Positions 27,733-36,164 of a stretch of DNA of 64,000 bases are shown here, piece after piece. The stretch spans positions 8,125 through 72,124 of the forward strand of contig JBGSTD010000057.1 in NCBI GenBank assembly GCA_041736675.1, in the 5' to 3' direction. Numbering within the stretch: position 1 is the first letter of the stretch; each line of letters starts with the position of its first letter. Source of the stretch: Salaquimonas sp041736675. GTDB lineage: Bacteria > Pseudomonadota > Alphaproteobacteria > Rhizobiales > Rhizobiaceae. A program made the position numbers and the translations under genes. Under the pieces are notes generated by a model that was given only the letters and a program-made list of their open reading frames with translations, was not told the DNA's origin and made no database searches.

Positions 27733-28722
27733 CTAACCTTTTAAATCGATAACCCCTGCTTCACCAGCCTCGCTGCCATAGGCAATGCGTGTGCCCGCAT
27801 GGTCCCAGCCAAGACTGGTGATCGCCCCTTTGCCCGGGCGTTTCAGCATGGCCTCCTTGCCATCCTCGATCCGCACTGCAAGTACCATTCCGTCCTGATA
27901 GCCGATTGCCACTACATCTTCATCAGGATGGCAGGCAACTTCGGTCACCATCAACCCGGCCCCCATTGCGCCAAGTTCCTTGGGTGTCTTTCCCATCGGC
28001 CCGTCCTTGCCGGAAAAAGGCCAAACAATAGCCGAAGGCGCACCCGATGATGCCAGCCATTTGCCTTTTGCTGAAAAAGACATGGATTTGACCTTGGCCG
28101 GATACCCTGTCATGCGCATATGCTTGTTATCGGCGATGCGCCATCCATGCAGTGCATTTTCCTGCATGGTGGAAATGACGTATTTTCCATCCGGAGAAAA
28201 AATGACGCCAGTATGGGCACCTTTCCATTCGAGCAATTGTGGCGGATTACCCGTATTTACCCAATTGAGATCAACGCCGTTATAACGGGCAACAGCAAGC
28301 CTCATGCCTTTTGGAGCAAAGGCAAGGCCTTCTATCGAGCGCTCACAGGCGAAAGGTTTTTCCGCACTATCAGCGCCGACAACAATACCTTTTTTTCCTG
28401 CGCCAAACGCAATCGCACCCGATGGTCCGCAAGCAATCTGATCAATCCACCAGCCCTTTTTCTCAGCCAGCAGCTTGTGTGATCCATCACTCGAGAAGGC
28501 GACGACCTTGCCGTCCTCTCCGGATGTGACGAGCCGTGTCCTGTCCATCGAAAAGGTGGCTGCAAGCAGACCACTGTGAACCTTCAACTGATGATGGCGA
28601 TCCGATAGCAGATGCACAGTTCCCTCGACACTTGCAAATATGGCAGCATCACCGAGAAATCCGGCTTTTTCAATATGTCCAAAGGCGGCGTCACCGCTGT
28701 CGAGGGGAGCAATGGATGGCAT
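27733..28722 (-). CDS. WD40 repeat protein linked to COG0523
   Basis: About 329 residues forming a beta-propeller of WD40-like repeats; segments such as LAATFSMDRTRLVTSGEDG, GVIFSPDGKYVISTMQENA and SMSFSAKGKWLASSG show the repeat period. No signal peptide, so cytoplasmic. The ATG at 28722 lies 5 bp after the COG0523 stop; an earlier TTG would overlap it. In alphaproteobacteria a WD40 protein is often next to a COG0523 GTPase. A role as partner or scaffold in metal delivery is an inference. Confidence 0.82.
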   Translation of the reverse strand: MPSIAPLDSGDAAFGHIEKAGFLGDAAIFASVEGTVHLLSDRHHQLKVHSGLLAATFSMDRTRLVTSGEDGKVVAFSSDGSHKLLAEKKGWWIDQIACGPSGAIAFGAGKKGIVVGADSAEKPFACERSIEGLAFAPKGMRLAVARYNGVDLNWVNTGNPPQLLEWKGAHTGVIFSPDGKYVISTMQENALHGWRIADNKHMRMTGYPAKVKSMSFSAKGKWLASSGAPSAIVWPFSGKDGPMGKTPKELGAMGAGLMVTEVACHPDEDVVAIGYQDGMVLAVRIEDGKEAMLKRPGKGAITSLGWDHAGTRIAYGSEAGEAGVIDLKG

Positions 28723-28727
28723 TAGCG

Positions 28728-29894
28728 TTATGCCGCACAAGCTGCAAAAGTGCGCTCAAGTTTTTCCCGGTCAAGATTACGACCGATGAAGACAAGCCGG
28801 CTCTGACGCTTTTCACCGTCTTTCCACGGGCGCTGATGATCGCCTTCAATGATCATGTGAATACCCTGGATGACGTACCTGTCAGGATCATCGTCAAAGG
28901 CAATGATACCTTTCAGGCGCAAGATATCCGGACCATCCATCTGGGTGATTTTCTGAATCCACGGGAAGAAGATTTCAGGGTTCATTTCACCACCCGATAG
29001 CGACACCGTTCCAATCGTCGTGTCATGGATTTTGGCATCCAGACCCTTGTGACCGTGTTTGTGTTCATTGTTGTGATCATGGTCGCAATCAGGTCCGCAT
29101 TCATCATCGTGCCCGTGGTGATGACCGTGCGCGTCATGAGCATGATCGTGGTGTTCATGATCATGGGCATGATGGTGGCCATGATCGTGGTCGCAGTCAG
29201 GGCCACACTCGTGTGTGTCATCCATGTCAAGAAAATGCGGATCGTTCTCGATCGCCCGCGCCAAATCGAATTTGCCTTGTTCGAGGATTTCCTTCAGATC
29301 GACTTTGGCGCGTTCAGTTTTGAAAACACGTGCAGCCGGATTGATCTGCCGTATCACTGCCTCAACACGGGCGAGCTCATCTGCATCAACAAGATCAGTC
29401 TTGTTCAGCAAAACCACATCGGCAAAGGCTATCTGGTCTTCTGCCTCCGGGCTGTCTTTCAGGCGCATCAACAAATGCTTGGCATCTGCCAGAGCGATCA
29501 CCGAATCGAGCCGTGACTTGGCCCGCACATCTTCATCCATGAAGAAAGTCTGGGCAACCGGTGCAGGGTCTGCAAGTCCGGTAGTCTCAACAATCACCGC
29601 ATCAAATCGCCCGGGGCGTTTCATCAGATTTTGCACAACACGGATCAGATCGCCGCGAACCGTGCAACAGATGCAGCCATTGTTCATCTCGTAGATTTCC
29701 TCGTCCGTCTCGACGATGAGATCATTATCAATTCCAATCTCGCCAAACTCGTTGACGATCACCGCATATTTGCGCCCGTGATCTTCGGTCAGAATGCGGT
29801 TGAGGAGTGTGGTCTTACCTGCACCGAGATATCCTGTCAGCACCGTCACCGGAATTTGCCTGTTTTCTAAAACTGCCACTGGTTCGTCAGACAT
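28728..29894 (-). CDS. COG0523 (CobW/ZigA-type) GTPase with histidine-rich insert
   Basis: G3E-family metallochaperone GTPase, 388 residues. Walker A is GYLGAGKTTLLNRIL near residue 20, the metal-binding CxCC motif is GCICCTVRGD near 74, Walker B is ETTGLADP, and the guanine-specificity motif is NKTDLVD. Between the G domain and the CobW_C domain lies a long His/Asp-rich stretch (about residues 225-285) with two copies of ECGPDCDHDH. It is first in a leftward run with WD40, LysR, DUF1007 and NicO genes. Zinc is the usual metal for this type, but no Zur box was seen upstream, so cobalt or nickel remain possible. Confidence 0.93.
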   Translation of the reverse strand: MSDEPVAVLENRQIPVTVLTGYLGAGKTTLLNRILTEDHGRKYAVIVNEFGEIGIDNDLIVETDEEIYEMNNGCICCTVRGDLIRVVQNLMKRPGRFDAVIVETTGLADPAPVAQTFFMDEDVRAKSRLDSVIALADAKHLLMRLKDSPEAEDQIAFADVVLLNKTDLVDADELARVEAVIRQINPAARVFKTERAKVDLKEILEQGKFDLARAIENDPHFLDMDDTHECGPDCDHDHGHHHAHDHEHHDHAHDAHGHHHGHDDECGPDCDHDHNNEHKHGHKGLDAKIHDTTIGTVSLSGGEMNPEIFFPWIQKITQMDGPDILRLKGIIAFDDDPDRYVIQGIHMIIEGDHQRPWKDGEKRQSRLVFIGRNLDREKLERTFAACAA

Positions 29895-29916
29895 AAGAAT
29901 TTTCCATTAATAGAAG

Positions 29917-29934
29917 GCTGCCGCCAAAGGCAGC
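29917..29934 (-). promoter_or_regulatory. Small hairpin in the COG0523 gene leader
   Basis: GCTGCC (29917-29922) and GGCAGC (29929-29934) form a perfect 6-bp stem with a 6-nt loop, ending 23 bp before the COG0523 start codon. It could be a weak terminator of the upstream creatininase unit or an RNA leader element. Confidence 0.3.
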
Positions 29935-30031
29935 GACACGTCAAAACAATGATCAGGGTTCATATAAGAGGATAGCGATCAAATTGCATCAGCGTTTTGT
30001 CATCAACCATTAAAATAGACGGCATTCACCT

Positions 30032-30865
30032 TCATCTTTTAATTTTGCGCTGAAACAGCTCAAGGTCAAAACGATCCACCTCTTTCAACAATTCAATCAG
30101 TCCCTTGATGGCATGACCAATCAGCGCCTCGCCTTTTTCAGCGCTTGCCAGTTTCGCATTGCCTGTTACACCTGCAGGATTGAGATCCTGCATCTTCCAG
30201 CCAAAGGCATGACGGCCATAGGCATGCAGCCAGCGATTGGCTTTCAGCAGCCTTGTCTGCTCAGACGGAAATTTCCGCGCCCTTTTCATGTCAACCTTGT
30301 CCGGACAAAGGGCAAGCATCACCGAAGTTTCAATATCGCCTCCATGAATGTCAATCGCTACATCCCTGTCATCTATCAGCCCGTCAGGACGGCCAAAGCG
30401 CGTCCAGCTTGTTGCCACGCACAGCATGTCGAACCGCACCCTGAGCTCAGTCGCTACAATGGTCATCAGGGGCGAATTGCCGCCATGGGCGTTCAGCAGC
30501 ACCAGCTTGCGGATACCCAGCGAATGGAGATATTCGCCAATCCCGATCCATCGGTTGATGGCCTCGTCAAATTGCAGCGATCTGGTACCCTTGTAATCAA
30601 GGTGTTCAGGCGAATAACCCTCCGGTTCCACCGGCAAAAAACTGACCTTCAATTTGCTGTGGGCCTTTGCAGTCAACTGCCGTTTCAGCCGTTCAGTAAT
30701 ACCCTCCGCGATCAGCGTATCGGTCTCGAGCGGCAAATGCGGACCATGCTGTTCGCACGCGCCAAGAGGCAATACCACAATCCAGTCTGCCGGATCAGAT
30801 GCTGCGACAGCCCGCACATCCATTGCCTTGAACTCCGGCGAGGGCATGGGAATTGGCGATACCAT
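30032..30865 (-). CDS. Creatininase family amidohydrolase
   Basis: Metal-dependent hydrolase of the creatininase/MftE family, 277 residues. The motif LPLGACEQHGPHLPLETDT near residue 35 supplies Glu and His metal ligands, LLNAHGGN near 125 the next ligands, and DIHGGDIETSVMLAL near 170 the Glu that completes the site. The ATG at 30865 overlaps the stop of the 8-oxoguanine deaminase gene (TGATG), so the two are translationally coupled. Linkage to a purine deaminase suggests hydrolysis of a cyclic amide or ureido compound from purine or related breakdown. It need not be creatininase itself. Confidence 0.85.
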   Translation of the reverse strand: MVSPIPMPSPEFKAMDVRAVAASDPADWIVVLPLGACEQHGPHLPLETDTLIAEGITERLKRQLTAKAHSKLKVSFLPVEPEGYSPEHLDYKGTRSLQFDEAINRWIGIGEYLHSLGIRKLVLLNAHGGNSPLMTIVATELRVRFDMLCVATSWTRFGRPDGLIDDRDVAIDIHGGDIETSVMLALCPDKVDMKRARKFPSEQTRLLKANRWLHAYGRHAFGWKMQDLNPAGVTGNAKLASAEKGEALIGHAIKGLIELLKEVDRFDLELFQRKIKR

Positions 30866-32217
30866 CAACTGACTGCCCCGGCATATTTGCGGGCAATCGC
30901 GCCATGCTCCTCTCGCAGTCTCATTACATCAACTCCAAGCGGCAGGCCGTCTTCAACTTGCCATTTGCCTGCGATCATTACTTTGTCAGCCCGGTGCGCG
31001 CCACACAAAACCAGTGCAGCCAAGGCATCCCCTGCACCTGAAAACCGCAATTCATCAAGCTTGTAAAAGGAAATGTCGGCCTGGCGGCCAATTTCAAGTT
31101 TGCCGATATCACTGCGCCCGAGACACGACGCAGACCCTTCTGTTGCCCAGCGAAGCGCATCAAGATGCGTCACAGCTGCAGCGCCATATTGCAGCCTGTT
31201 TATCATCAGTGCGTGCCTGACGCCTTCCATCAAATTGGAGCTGTCATTGGAAGCTGAACCGTCAACCCCGAGACCAACAGGCGATCCGGCTGCTTCCAGT
31301 TCCTTCGTGTGGCACATGCCCGAAGCCAAAACCATGTTGGAAGTCGGACAATGGCAAACGCCAACCTTTGCAGCGCCAAGTCTTTTGATTTCATCAGGGG
31401 TGAAATGAATGCCGTGGGCAAGCCAGGTCCTCTCTGTCATCCAGCCGTTCTCCTCGAGGTAATCGACCGGACGGCATTTGAACTTCTCTATACAATATGC
31501 ATCTTCGTCATGGGTCTCACCCAGATGCGTATGCAATCGGCAATTACACTGCTTTGCCAGTGTTGCAGTCTCTTTCATCAATCGGGTTGTCACCGAGAAA
31601 GGTGAACACGGCGCCAGCGCAACCTGCGTGAAGGAACCCTCGCTCGGATCGTGATAAGCCTTGATTACCCGCTCGCAATCTTTCAGAATTTCGTCCATGG
31701 TCTGCACCACACTGTCAGGCGGCAATCCGCCGTCTTTCTCGGACAAATCCATTGAGCCGCGATTGAGTGTCATGCGCATCCCTAGCCGATGTGCTTCTTC
31801 AACCTGGATATCCATCGCATTTTCGAGGCCACCTGGATAAACATAATGGTGATCTGAAACGGTGGTGCAACCCGACATCAGCAGTTCGGTCAATGCAAGC
31901 CGCGTTGCAAGACGAAAACTTTCGGGATTAACCGCTTTGCCCCAGATCGGATATAGAGCCTTCAACCAGCCGAATAATTCCTTGTTGATCGCATCAGGAT
32001 GTGCCCGGGTCAGTGTCTGATAAAAATGGTGGTGGGTGTTAATCAGCCCGGGAAGCAGAACATGCTCCGAGCAATCAATCGTTTGCGTAATGTTTTCGGG
32101 CCGCTGATTCGAATTGACCCGTTCGACAATCCTGCCGTTTTCAACGACAAGACCACCCTCCGAACGCTCCGCCAGTATTGCCAGCGGATTCTTGAGCCAT
32201 GTCCTTTGAGGTTTCAT
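30865..32217 (-). CDS. 8-oxoguanine deaminase-like amidohydrolase
   Basis: Zinc amidohydrolase of the 8-oxoguanine deaminase group (8-oxoguanine to urate and ammonia), about 450 residues. Metal and substrate motifs are in order: LPGLINTHHHFYQTLTR near residue 54, SGCTTVSDHHYVYPGG near 115, LHTHLGETHDED near 225, AHGIHFTPDE and the Asp in GLGVDGSASND near 330. The ATG at 32217 has GGAG upstream. It is the first gene of a two-gene leftward unit with a creatininase-family protein and is divergent from a MarR regulator. A related N-heterocycle deaminase (for example an s-triazine relative) is the main alternative. Confidence 0.85.
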   Translation of the reverse strand: MKPQRTWLKNPLAILAERSEGGLVVENGRIVERVNSNQRPENITQTIDCSEHVLLPGLINTHHHFYQTLTRAHPDAINKELFGWLKALYPIWGKAVNPESFRLATRLALTELLMSGCTTVSDHHYVYPGGLENAMDIQVEEAHRLGMRMTLNRGSMDLSEKDGGLPPDSVVQTMDEILKDCERVIKAYHDPSEGSFTQVALAPCSPFSVTTRLMKETATLAKQCNCRLHTHLGETHDEDAYCIEKFKCRPVDYLEENGWMTERTWLAHGIHFTPDEIKRLGAAKVGVCHCPTSNMVLASGMCHTKELEAAGSPVGLGVDGSASNDSSNLMEGVRHALMINRLQYGAAAVTHLDALRWATEGSASCLGRSDIGKLEIGRQADISFYKLDELRFSGAGDALAALVLCGAHRADKVMIAGKWQVEDGLPLGVDVMRLREEHGAIARKYAGAVS

Positions 32218-32276
32218 CAAACCATACTCCAGTCGTACAAACCAAAACTCTGCTTAGAACTTATTCTGAAATAAAA

Positions 32277-32296
32277 ATGTCATATTCGTGTGACAT
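32277..32296. promoter_or_regulatory. Inverted repeat between deaminase and MarR genes (candidate operator)
   Basis: ATGTCA at 32277-32282 and TGACAT at 32291-32296 are perfect inverted arms with an 8-bp spacer; the symmetry continues inward (TGTCATA against TGTGACA, one mismatch). It is 60 bp upstream of the deaminase start, in the region shared with the MarR gene. Confidence 0.45.
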
Positions 32297-32452
32297 GTTT
32301 TCCACGGAAAAATATCAATACATAATTACCAGTGTAAAACATTCGTCGCAATAATTCCCGTCGTGCATATAGGCCGTTTGCCTGACCATCTTTGGTATTT
32401 CCAAAAGCAAACAGCTCAGTTGCTCAAATAGTTTGAATCAGCAAAGATCACA

Positions 32453-33025
32453 ATGGCGCGACACATTGAAGGACAGGGCAGAAAATTGATGATCGACACA
32501 ACCTTGAACACCGCCAATTCACCGGTTTCTTTATCGACAAGAATTACCCAGATAGCCGATCTTATCAAGCGGCAACGCAATGAGTTTCTGACAACCAAGG
32601 ATTTGACATCCGGGCAGGACGACTATTTGATCGCCCTCCACAATGCCGATGGCATCACGATGGGGAATCTGGCCGAGACAATCGGTATAAGCCCCTCGTC
32701 TGCAACAAAAATCGCCATCAAACTTGAAGAGGCTGGCTATTTGCGCCGCGAGGCATCCCGCATTGACAGCCGCCAGAACCATGCATTCCTGACGGAAGCG
32801 GGCGAGGCGCTGGTCAATGAAATCTTGTCCACCTACCAATTGCTGGATCAGGCACTGGTAGCCAAAATAAAATCAAAGGACATCGAGCGGGCCTTCAAAA
32901 TATTTGACAGGATCGACAAGGGGCCGAAAATAGTCGAGAAATCTCCAAAGAAAGCCGGCACCAAAAAATCCAGGCTAAAAGAACCCAAAAAGCGCGGAGC
33001 CAAGCAAAAAAAGAAAAGTGCCTGA
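32453..33025 (+). CDS. MarR family transcriptional regulator with lysine-rich tail
   Basis: MarR-type regulator, 190 residues from this start. The winged helix-turn-helix is visible (ALHNADGITMGNLAETIGISPSSATKIAIKLEEAGYLRRE, given here in parts by position about 62-100, with key segment ISPSSATKIAIKL). The last 35 residues are a Lys-rich tail (KKAGTKKSRLKEPKKRGAK), an unusual addition that may bind nucleic acid non-specifically. An alternative ATG at 32489 has a slightly better upstream purine stretch. It is divergent from the 8-oxoguanine deaminase/creatininase unit and so is a candidate regulator of it. Confidence 0.83.
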   Translation: MARHIEGQGRKLMIDTTLNTANSPVSLSTRITQIADLIKRQRNEFLTTKDLTSGQDDYLIALHNADGITMGNLAETIGISPSSATKIAIKLEEAGYLRREASRIDSRQNHAFLTEAGEALVNEILSTYQLLDQALVAKIKSKDIERAFKIFDRIDKGPKIVEKSPKKAGTKKSRLKEPKKRGAKQKKKSA

Positions 33026-33123
33026 AGGAACATTCGCCATTCCTGTTGAAATACTGTGTTTCAGGCTTCGCGCGGCACTAATGCGACCTTTTCCCTTGCA
33101 CATTTCCCTCCAATAAAGAAAAT

Positions 33124-33140
33124 AGCGTAAATCTTACGCT
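33124..33140. promoter_or_regulatory. Perfect palindrome before the LacI-family gene (candidate operator)
   Basis: AGCGTAA (33124-33130), spacer ATC, TTACGCT (33134-33140): a perfect 7-bp inverted repeat ending 16 bp before the start codon and abutting the ribosome binding site. The position suits autorepression by the LacI-family protein. No second copy was found by eye near the neighbouring genes. Confidence 0.5.
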
Positions 33141-33156
33141 GGGGGGACACGGGAAC

Positions 33157-34173
33157 TTGGCCGCAAAAGTAACATTGTCAACGATTGCCGAACAATTGGG
33201 CGTTTCCACTGCGACGGTTTCACTTGCCTTGCGAGACAGTCCTCTGGTTGCTGATGCTACCAAGGAAAAAATCAAGAAGGCAACAGCAAATTCCGGCTAC
33301 ATCTACAACCGGCGTGCAGCAAGCCTTCGAACCTCCAGATCAGGCATAGTTGGCGTTCTGGTTCCCGATATCATGAACCCGTTTTTTGCCGAAATCCTCT
33401 TGGGTATCGAGGGCGAACTGGGTCTTAACCGCCAGACCTTCTTTTTGTGCAATCATCACGACGAACAAATTGTTCAAAAGAATTTCCTCGAAACCCTGCT
33501 GCAGTTTGGTGCTGACGGCGTGATTCTTTCCCCTGCCATCGGGACTACTGCCGATGACATCCGCGCCATCGAGCAGACAGGTCTGCCGGTTGTCATGGTT
33601 GCCCGCTGGGTGCAGGGTGCCCGTGTTCCCGTTTATCGCGGTGATGACAAGAAAGGCAGCTACATGGTAACCCGCCATCTGATTGAAATGGGGCACAAGA
33701 AAATCGCCTTTATCGGCGGAAAACGCGAAACTTCCACCGGCAGAGACAGGCGTGAAGGTTATCTGGCAGCCTTGGAACAAGCGGGAATTGAGGCTGACCC
33801 GGCTTTGCAGATTGGTACAGAGCGCACCCGCAAGGCGGGTTACGACGGCGTACGCAAGATGTTTGCAGAAAATCCGAAATGCGCCACGGCGGTTGTCTGC
33901 TTCAATGATCTTCTGGCAATCGGTGCCATGAGCGGTCTGCGCTCGCTTGGCATCGAACCCGGCAAGGACGTTGCAGTCACCGGGTATGACGACATTGCTG
34001 AAGCGGAAATTTCTGCCCCGACGCTGACCTCTGTCTGGAACGGCCAGCAGGAGGCAGGCAAACTCGCCGCCCGCGCCATGGTGCGCATTCTTGCAGGTGA
34101 AAAGGATCTTGAGGAAGATCGCCTGATCGTGCCGGAGCTGCGCATTCGCGAGTCTAGCAACGTAAAGGCCTAG
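33157..34173 (+). CDS. LacI family transcriptional regulator
   Basis: LacI/GalR-type regulator of 338 residues. The N-terminal helix-turn-helix is TLSTIAEQLGVSTATVSLALR, followed by the hinge helix (YIYNRRAASLRT) and a periplasmic-binding-protein-like effector domain (GVLVPDIMNPFFAEI, FIGGKRETSTGRDRREGY, CFNDLLAIGAMSGL). The start is TTG at 33157; GGGGGGA and GGGAAC lie upstream and no ATG precedes the DNA-binding domain, so TTG is likely correct. A perfect palindrome is in its leader. It overlaps the end of the convergent GNAT gene by 4 bp. The sugar or nucleoside effector and targets are unknown. Confidence 0.92.
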   Translation: MAAKVTLSTIAEQLGVSTATVSLALRDSPLVADATKEKIKKATANSGYIYNRRAASLRTSRSGIVGVLVPDIMNPFFAEILLGIEGELGLNRQTFFLCNHHDEQIVQKNFLETLLQFGADGVILSPAIGTTADDIRAIEQTGLPVVMVARWVQGARVPVYRGDDKKGSYMVTRHLIEMGHKKIAFIGGKRETSTGRDRREGYLAALEQAGIEADPALQIGTERTRKAGYDGVRKMFAENPKCATAVVCFNDLLAIGAMSGLRSLGIEPGKDVAVTGYDDIAEAEISAPTLTSVWNGQQEAGKLAARAMVRILAGEKDLEEDRLIVPELRIRESSNVKA

Positions 34174-34862
34174 GTTTGCTGCTGGGCAAAGTTTGCCCTG
34201 ATCTCTCCGAGTGTCTGCTTCTGTTTTCCGGCGGCATCAAAATTACCTGCTGAAAGCCACGCCTCGAAAGCCTGCTTGCACAAGGACCATTCATGGTCGA
34301 GCATTGAAAACCAGGCCGTATCGCGGTTTTCACCCTTGACAACACCTGCCTGACGAAACACGCCTTCGCCCTGCATGCCATAGCGTAATGCAGCCTTTTT
34401 GGAGGGCTCGTTCCGGTTGTTGCACTTCCATTCGAAGCGTCTGTAGCCAAGATCATCAAAAACATGCCGTGCAAACAGATAAAACGCTTCTGTGGTCGCA
34501 GGCGTTTGCGAAATGATCGAACTCCAGAAAATATGCCCTGTTTCGATTACTCCGTTCGCCGCATCTATGCGCATCAGGGTTTGCCGTCCCGCCACCTTGC
34601 CTGATTTCTTGTCGATCACTGCATAGTAAAGCGGATCCATACTCGCTTGCGCAGCCTCAAGCCAGGGTTGGAATACGGCGCGGCTTTGCGGAGGTAATTC
34701 AGGCAGCCAGCGGAACCGGTCGTCAGCATCAATCATGGTTGCCGCAGAATAAAGTTCATCGCCATGCTTTTCCGCATTGAGTTTCTCAAGACGCACAAAT
34801 CGCCCTTCAAGGGTTTGTCCGGTGGGTCTGGAGCATCCGGACCAATTTGTCAGATCACGCAT
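34170..34862 (-). CDS. GNAT family N-acetyltransferase (RimJ/RimL type)
   Basis: Acetyltransferase of the RimJ/RimL-like GNAT subfamily, 230 residues. The N-terminal GRFVRLEKLN and WLPELPPQSRAVFQPWLEAA segments and the core strand YAVIDKKSGKVAGRQTLMRI match this group. The acetyl-CoA region is ATTEAFYLFARHVFDDLGYRRFEWKC (positions about 122-147). Its substrate cannot be read; proteins of this group in Rhizobiales are often annotated for protein N-termini or small amines. Stop codons of this gene and the LacI gene overlap. The ribosome site is weak. Confidence 0.85.
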   Translation of the reverse strand: MRDLTNWSGCSRPTGQTLEGRFVRLEKLNAEKHGDELYSAATMIDADDRFRWLPELPPQSRAVFQPWLEAAQASMDPLYYAVIDKKSGKVAGRQTLMRIDAANGVIETGHIFWSSIISQTPATTEAFYLFARHVFDDLGYRRFEWKCNNRNEPSKKAALRYGMQGEGVFRQAGVVKGENRDTAWFSMLDHEWSLCKQAFEAWLSAGNFDAAGKQKQTLGEIRANFAQQQT

Positions 34863-34896
34863 TTTTTAAATAATTCCTATAGAGCCACTTGCAATG

Positions 34897-34916
34897 TATG
34901 AGTGAATATTCTCATA
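34897..34916. promoter_or_regulatory. Inverted repeat between GNAT and aminotransferase genes
   Basis: TATGAG (34897-34902) and CTCATA (34911-34916) are perfect inverted arms with an 8-bp AT-rich spacer, in the 91-bp divergent promoter region. Possible operator for either gene; no regulator can be assigned. Confidence 0.3.
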
Positions 34917-34953
34917 AACCAAAGCCACATGAAACAATATACTGGAACCAGCC

Positions 34954-36123
34954 ATGCTTCACACCATCAGCAATTTTGACCGGATTGGCGAAGAAAACGC
35001 CTTTGCTGTTTTGGCACGAGCCACAAAGCTGGCCTCTGAAGGCAAGGACATTATCAATCTTGGCATAGGCCAGCCCGATTTCAAGACTCCAGAGCACATT
35101 GTTGAAGCTGCAATCAAAGCGCTTCGCGACGGTCACCATGGCTACACTCCTGCAACCGGACTGCTTGCCTGCCGCGAAGCGGTCGCACGTCGAACGCTCA
35201 CCACCACCGGGGTGGAAATCTCGCCCGAAAACATCATGATCATGCCTGGCGGCAAGGTCACCATGTTTGCAGCAATCCTGATGTTCGGTGAACCGGGCGC
35301 GGAAATCCTCTATCCCGATCCCGGCTTCCCCATCTACCGTTCGATGATCGAATTCACCGGCGCCAAACCGGTACCTGTTCCAATCAGGGAAGAGAATGCC
35401 TTTGCTTTTTCCGCCGAGGAAACACTTGCGCTGATCAATGAAAATACCCGCCTCCTGATTATCAATTCCCCTGCCAACCCAACCGGCGGGGTTACCCCGC
35501 GCAGCGAAATTGAAAAACTGGTCAAGGGTCTGGAAAAATGGCCTGATCTCGCCATCATGTCCGACGAGATCTATGACGTGATGACCTATGACGGTGAGGA
35601 ACATGTTTCCCTGCTGACGTTTCCGGAAATACGCGACCGTTTGATCCTGCTTAACGGTTGGTCAAAGACCTGGGCAATGACAGGCTGGCGCATGGGTTGG
35701 TCGATCTGGCCTGATCAGCTTTATGACAAGGTTCGAAAACTGGCAGTCAACTGCTGGTCCTGCGTCAATGCCCCGAGCCAGTTTGCCGGAATTGCCGCCA
35801 TTGACGGACCACAGCACGATGTCGCCAAAATGATGGCAGCCTTTGACAACCGCCGCAAACTGGTTGTTTCCAGAATGAACGCGATTGAGGGCGTGACCTG
35901 CGCCACACCCAAAGGCGCATTTTATGCTTTCCCCAATATCTCCAAGACCGGATGGCCCGCCAAGAAACTGGCTTCCGCTTTGCTGGAAGAAGCAGGCGTT
36001 GCGACGATTGGCGGGCCGGATTTTGGTATTCTGGGCGAGGGTTATATCCGCCTCTCCTACGCAAACTCCGAAGAAAATATTGAACGCGCGATTGAGCATA
36101 TCAAAACCTTTCTTGGCAAATAG
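34954..36123 (+). CDS. Class I aminotransferase (aspartate aminotransferase-like)
   Basis: PLP fold-type I aminotransferase of 389 residues. Motifs in order: GIGQPDFKTPEHIVEAA near residue 37, the NPTGG motif with Asn175, Asp204 and Tyr207 in SDEIYD, PLP Lys238 in NGWSKTWAMTGWRMGW, and a C-terminal Arg in GYIRLSYAN that would bind the substrate carboxylate. The ATG follows GGAACC. It is closer to the AspC/AlaT-like subgroup Ib than to histidinol-phosphate aminotransferases. Substrate is uncertain. It is convergent with the KDPG aldolase gene and monocistronic. Confidence 0.9.
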   Translation: MLHTISNFDRIGEENAFAVLARATKLASEGKDIINLGIGQPDFKTPEHIVEAAIKALRDGHHGYTPATGLLACREAVARRTLTTTGVEISPENIMIMPGGKVTMFAAILMFGEPGAEILYPDPGFPIYRSMIEFTGAKPVPVPIREENAFAFSAEETLALINENTRLLIINSPANPTGGVTPRSEIEKLVKGLEKWPDLAIMSDEIYDVMTYDGEEHVSLLTFPEIRDRLILLNGWSKTWAMTGWRMGWSIWPDQLYDKVRKLAVNCWSCVNAPSQFAGIAAIDGPQHDVAKMMAAFDNRRKLVVSRMNAIEGVTCATPKGAFYAFPNISKTGWPAKKLASALLEEAGVATIGGPDFGILGEGYIRLSYANSEENIERAIEHIKTFLGK

Positions 36124-36164
36124 TCAGGCACTTTTGAGCCAGCCAGAAACGGTTCGGGTTTGGA

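Noticed and set aside
29025..29516. Hydrophobic, Met/Val-rich open frame that looks like a membrane protein
   Set aside because: It is the antisense of the CAT/CAC-rich histidine tract of the COG0523 gene, which reads as ATG/GTG on the other strand. The same effect explains the frames at 25352-25570 and 62770-63375.
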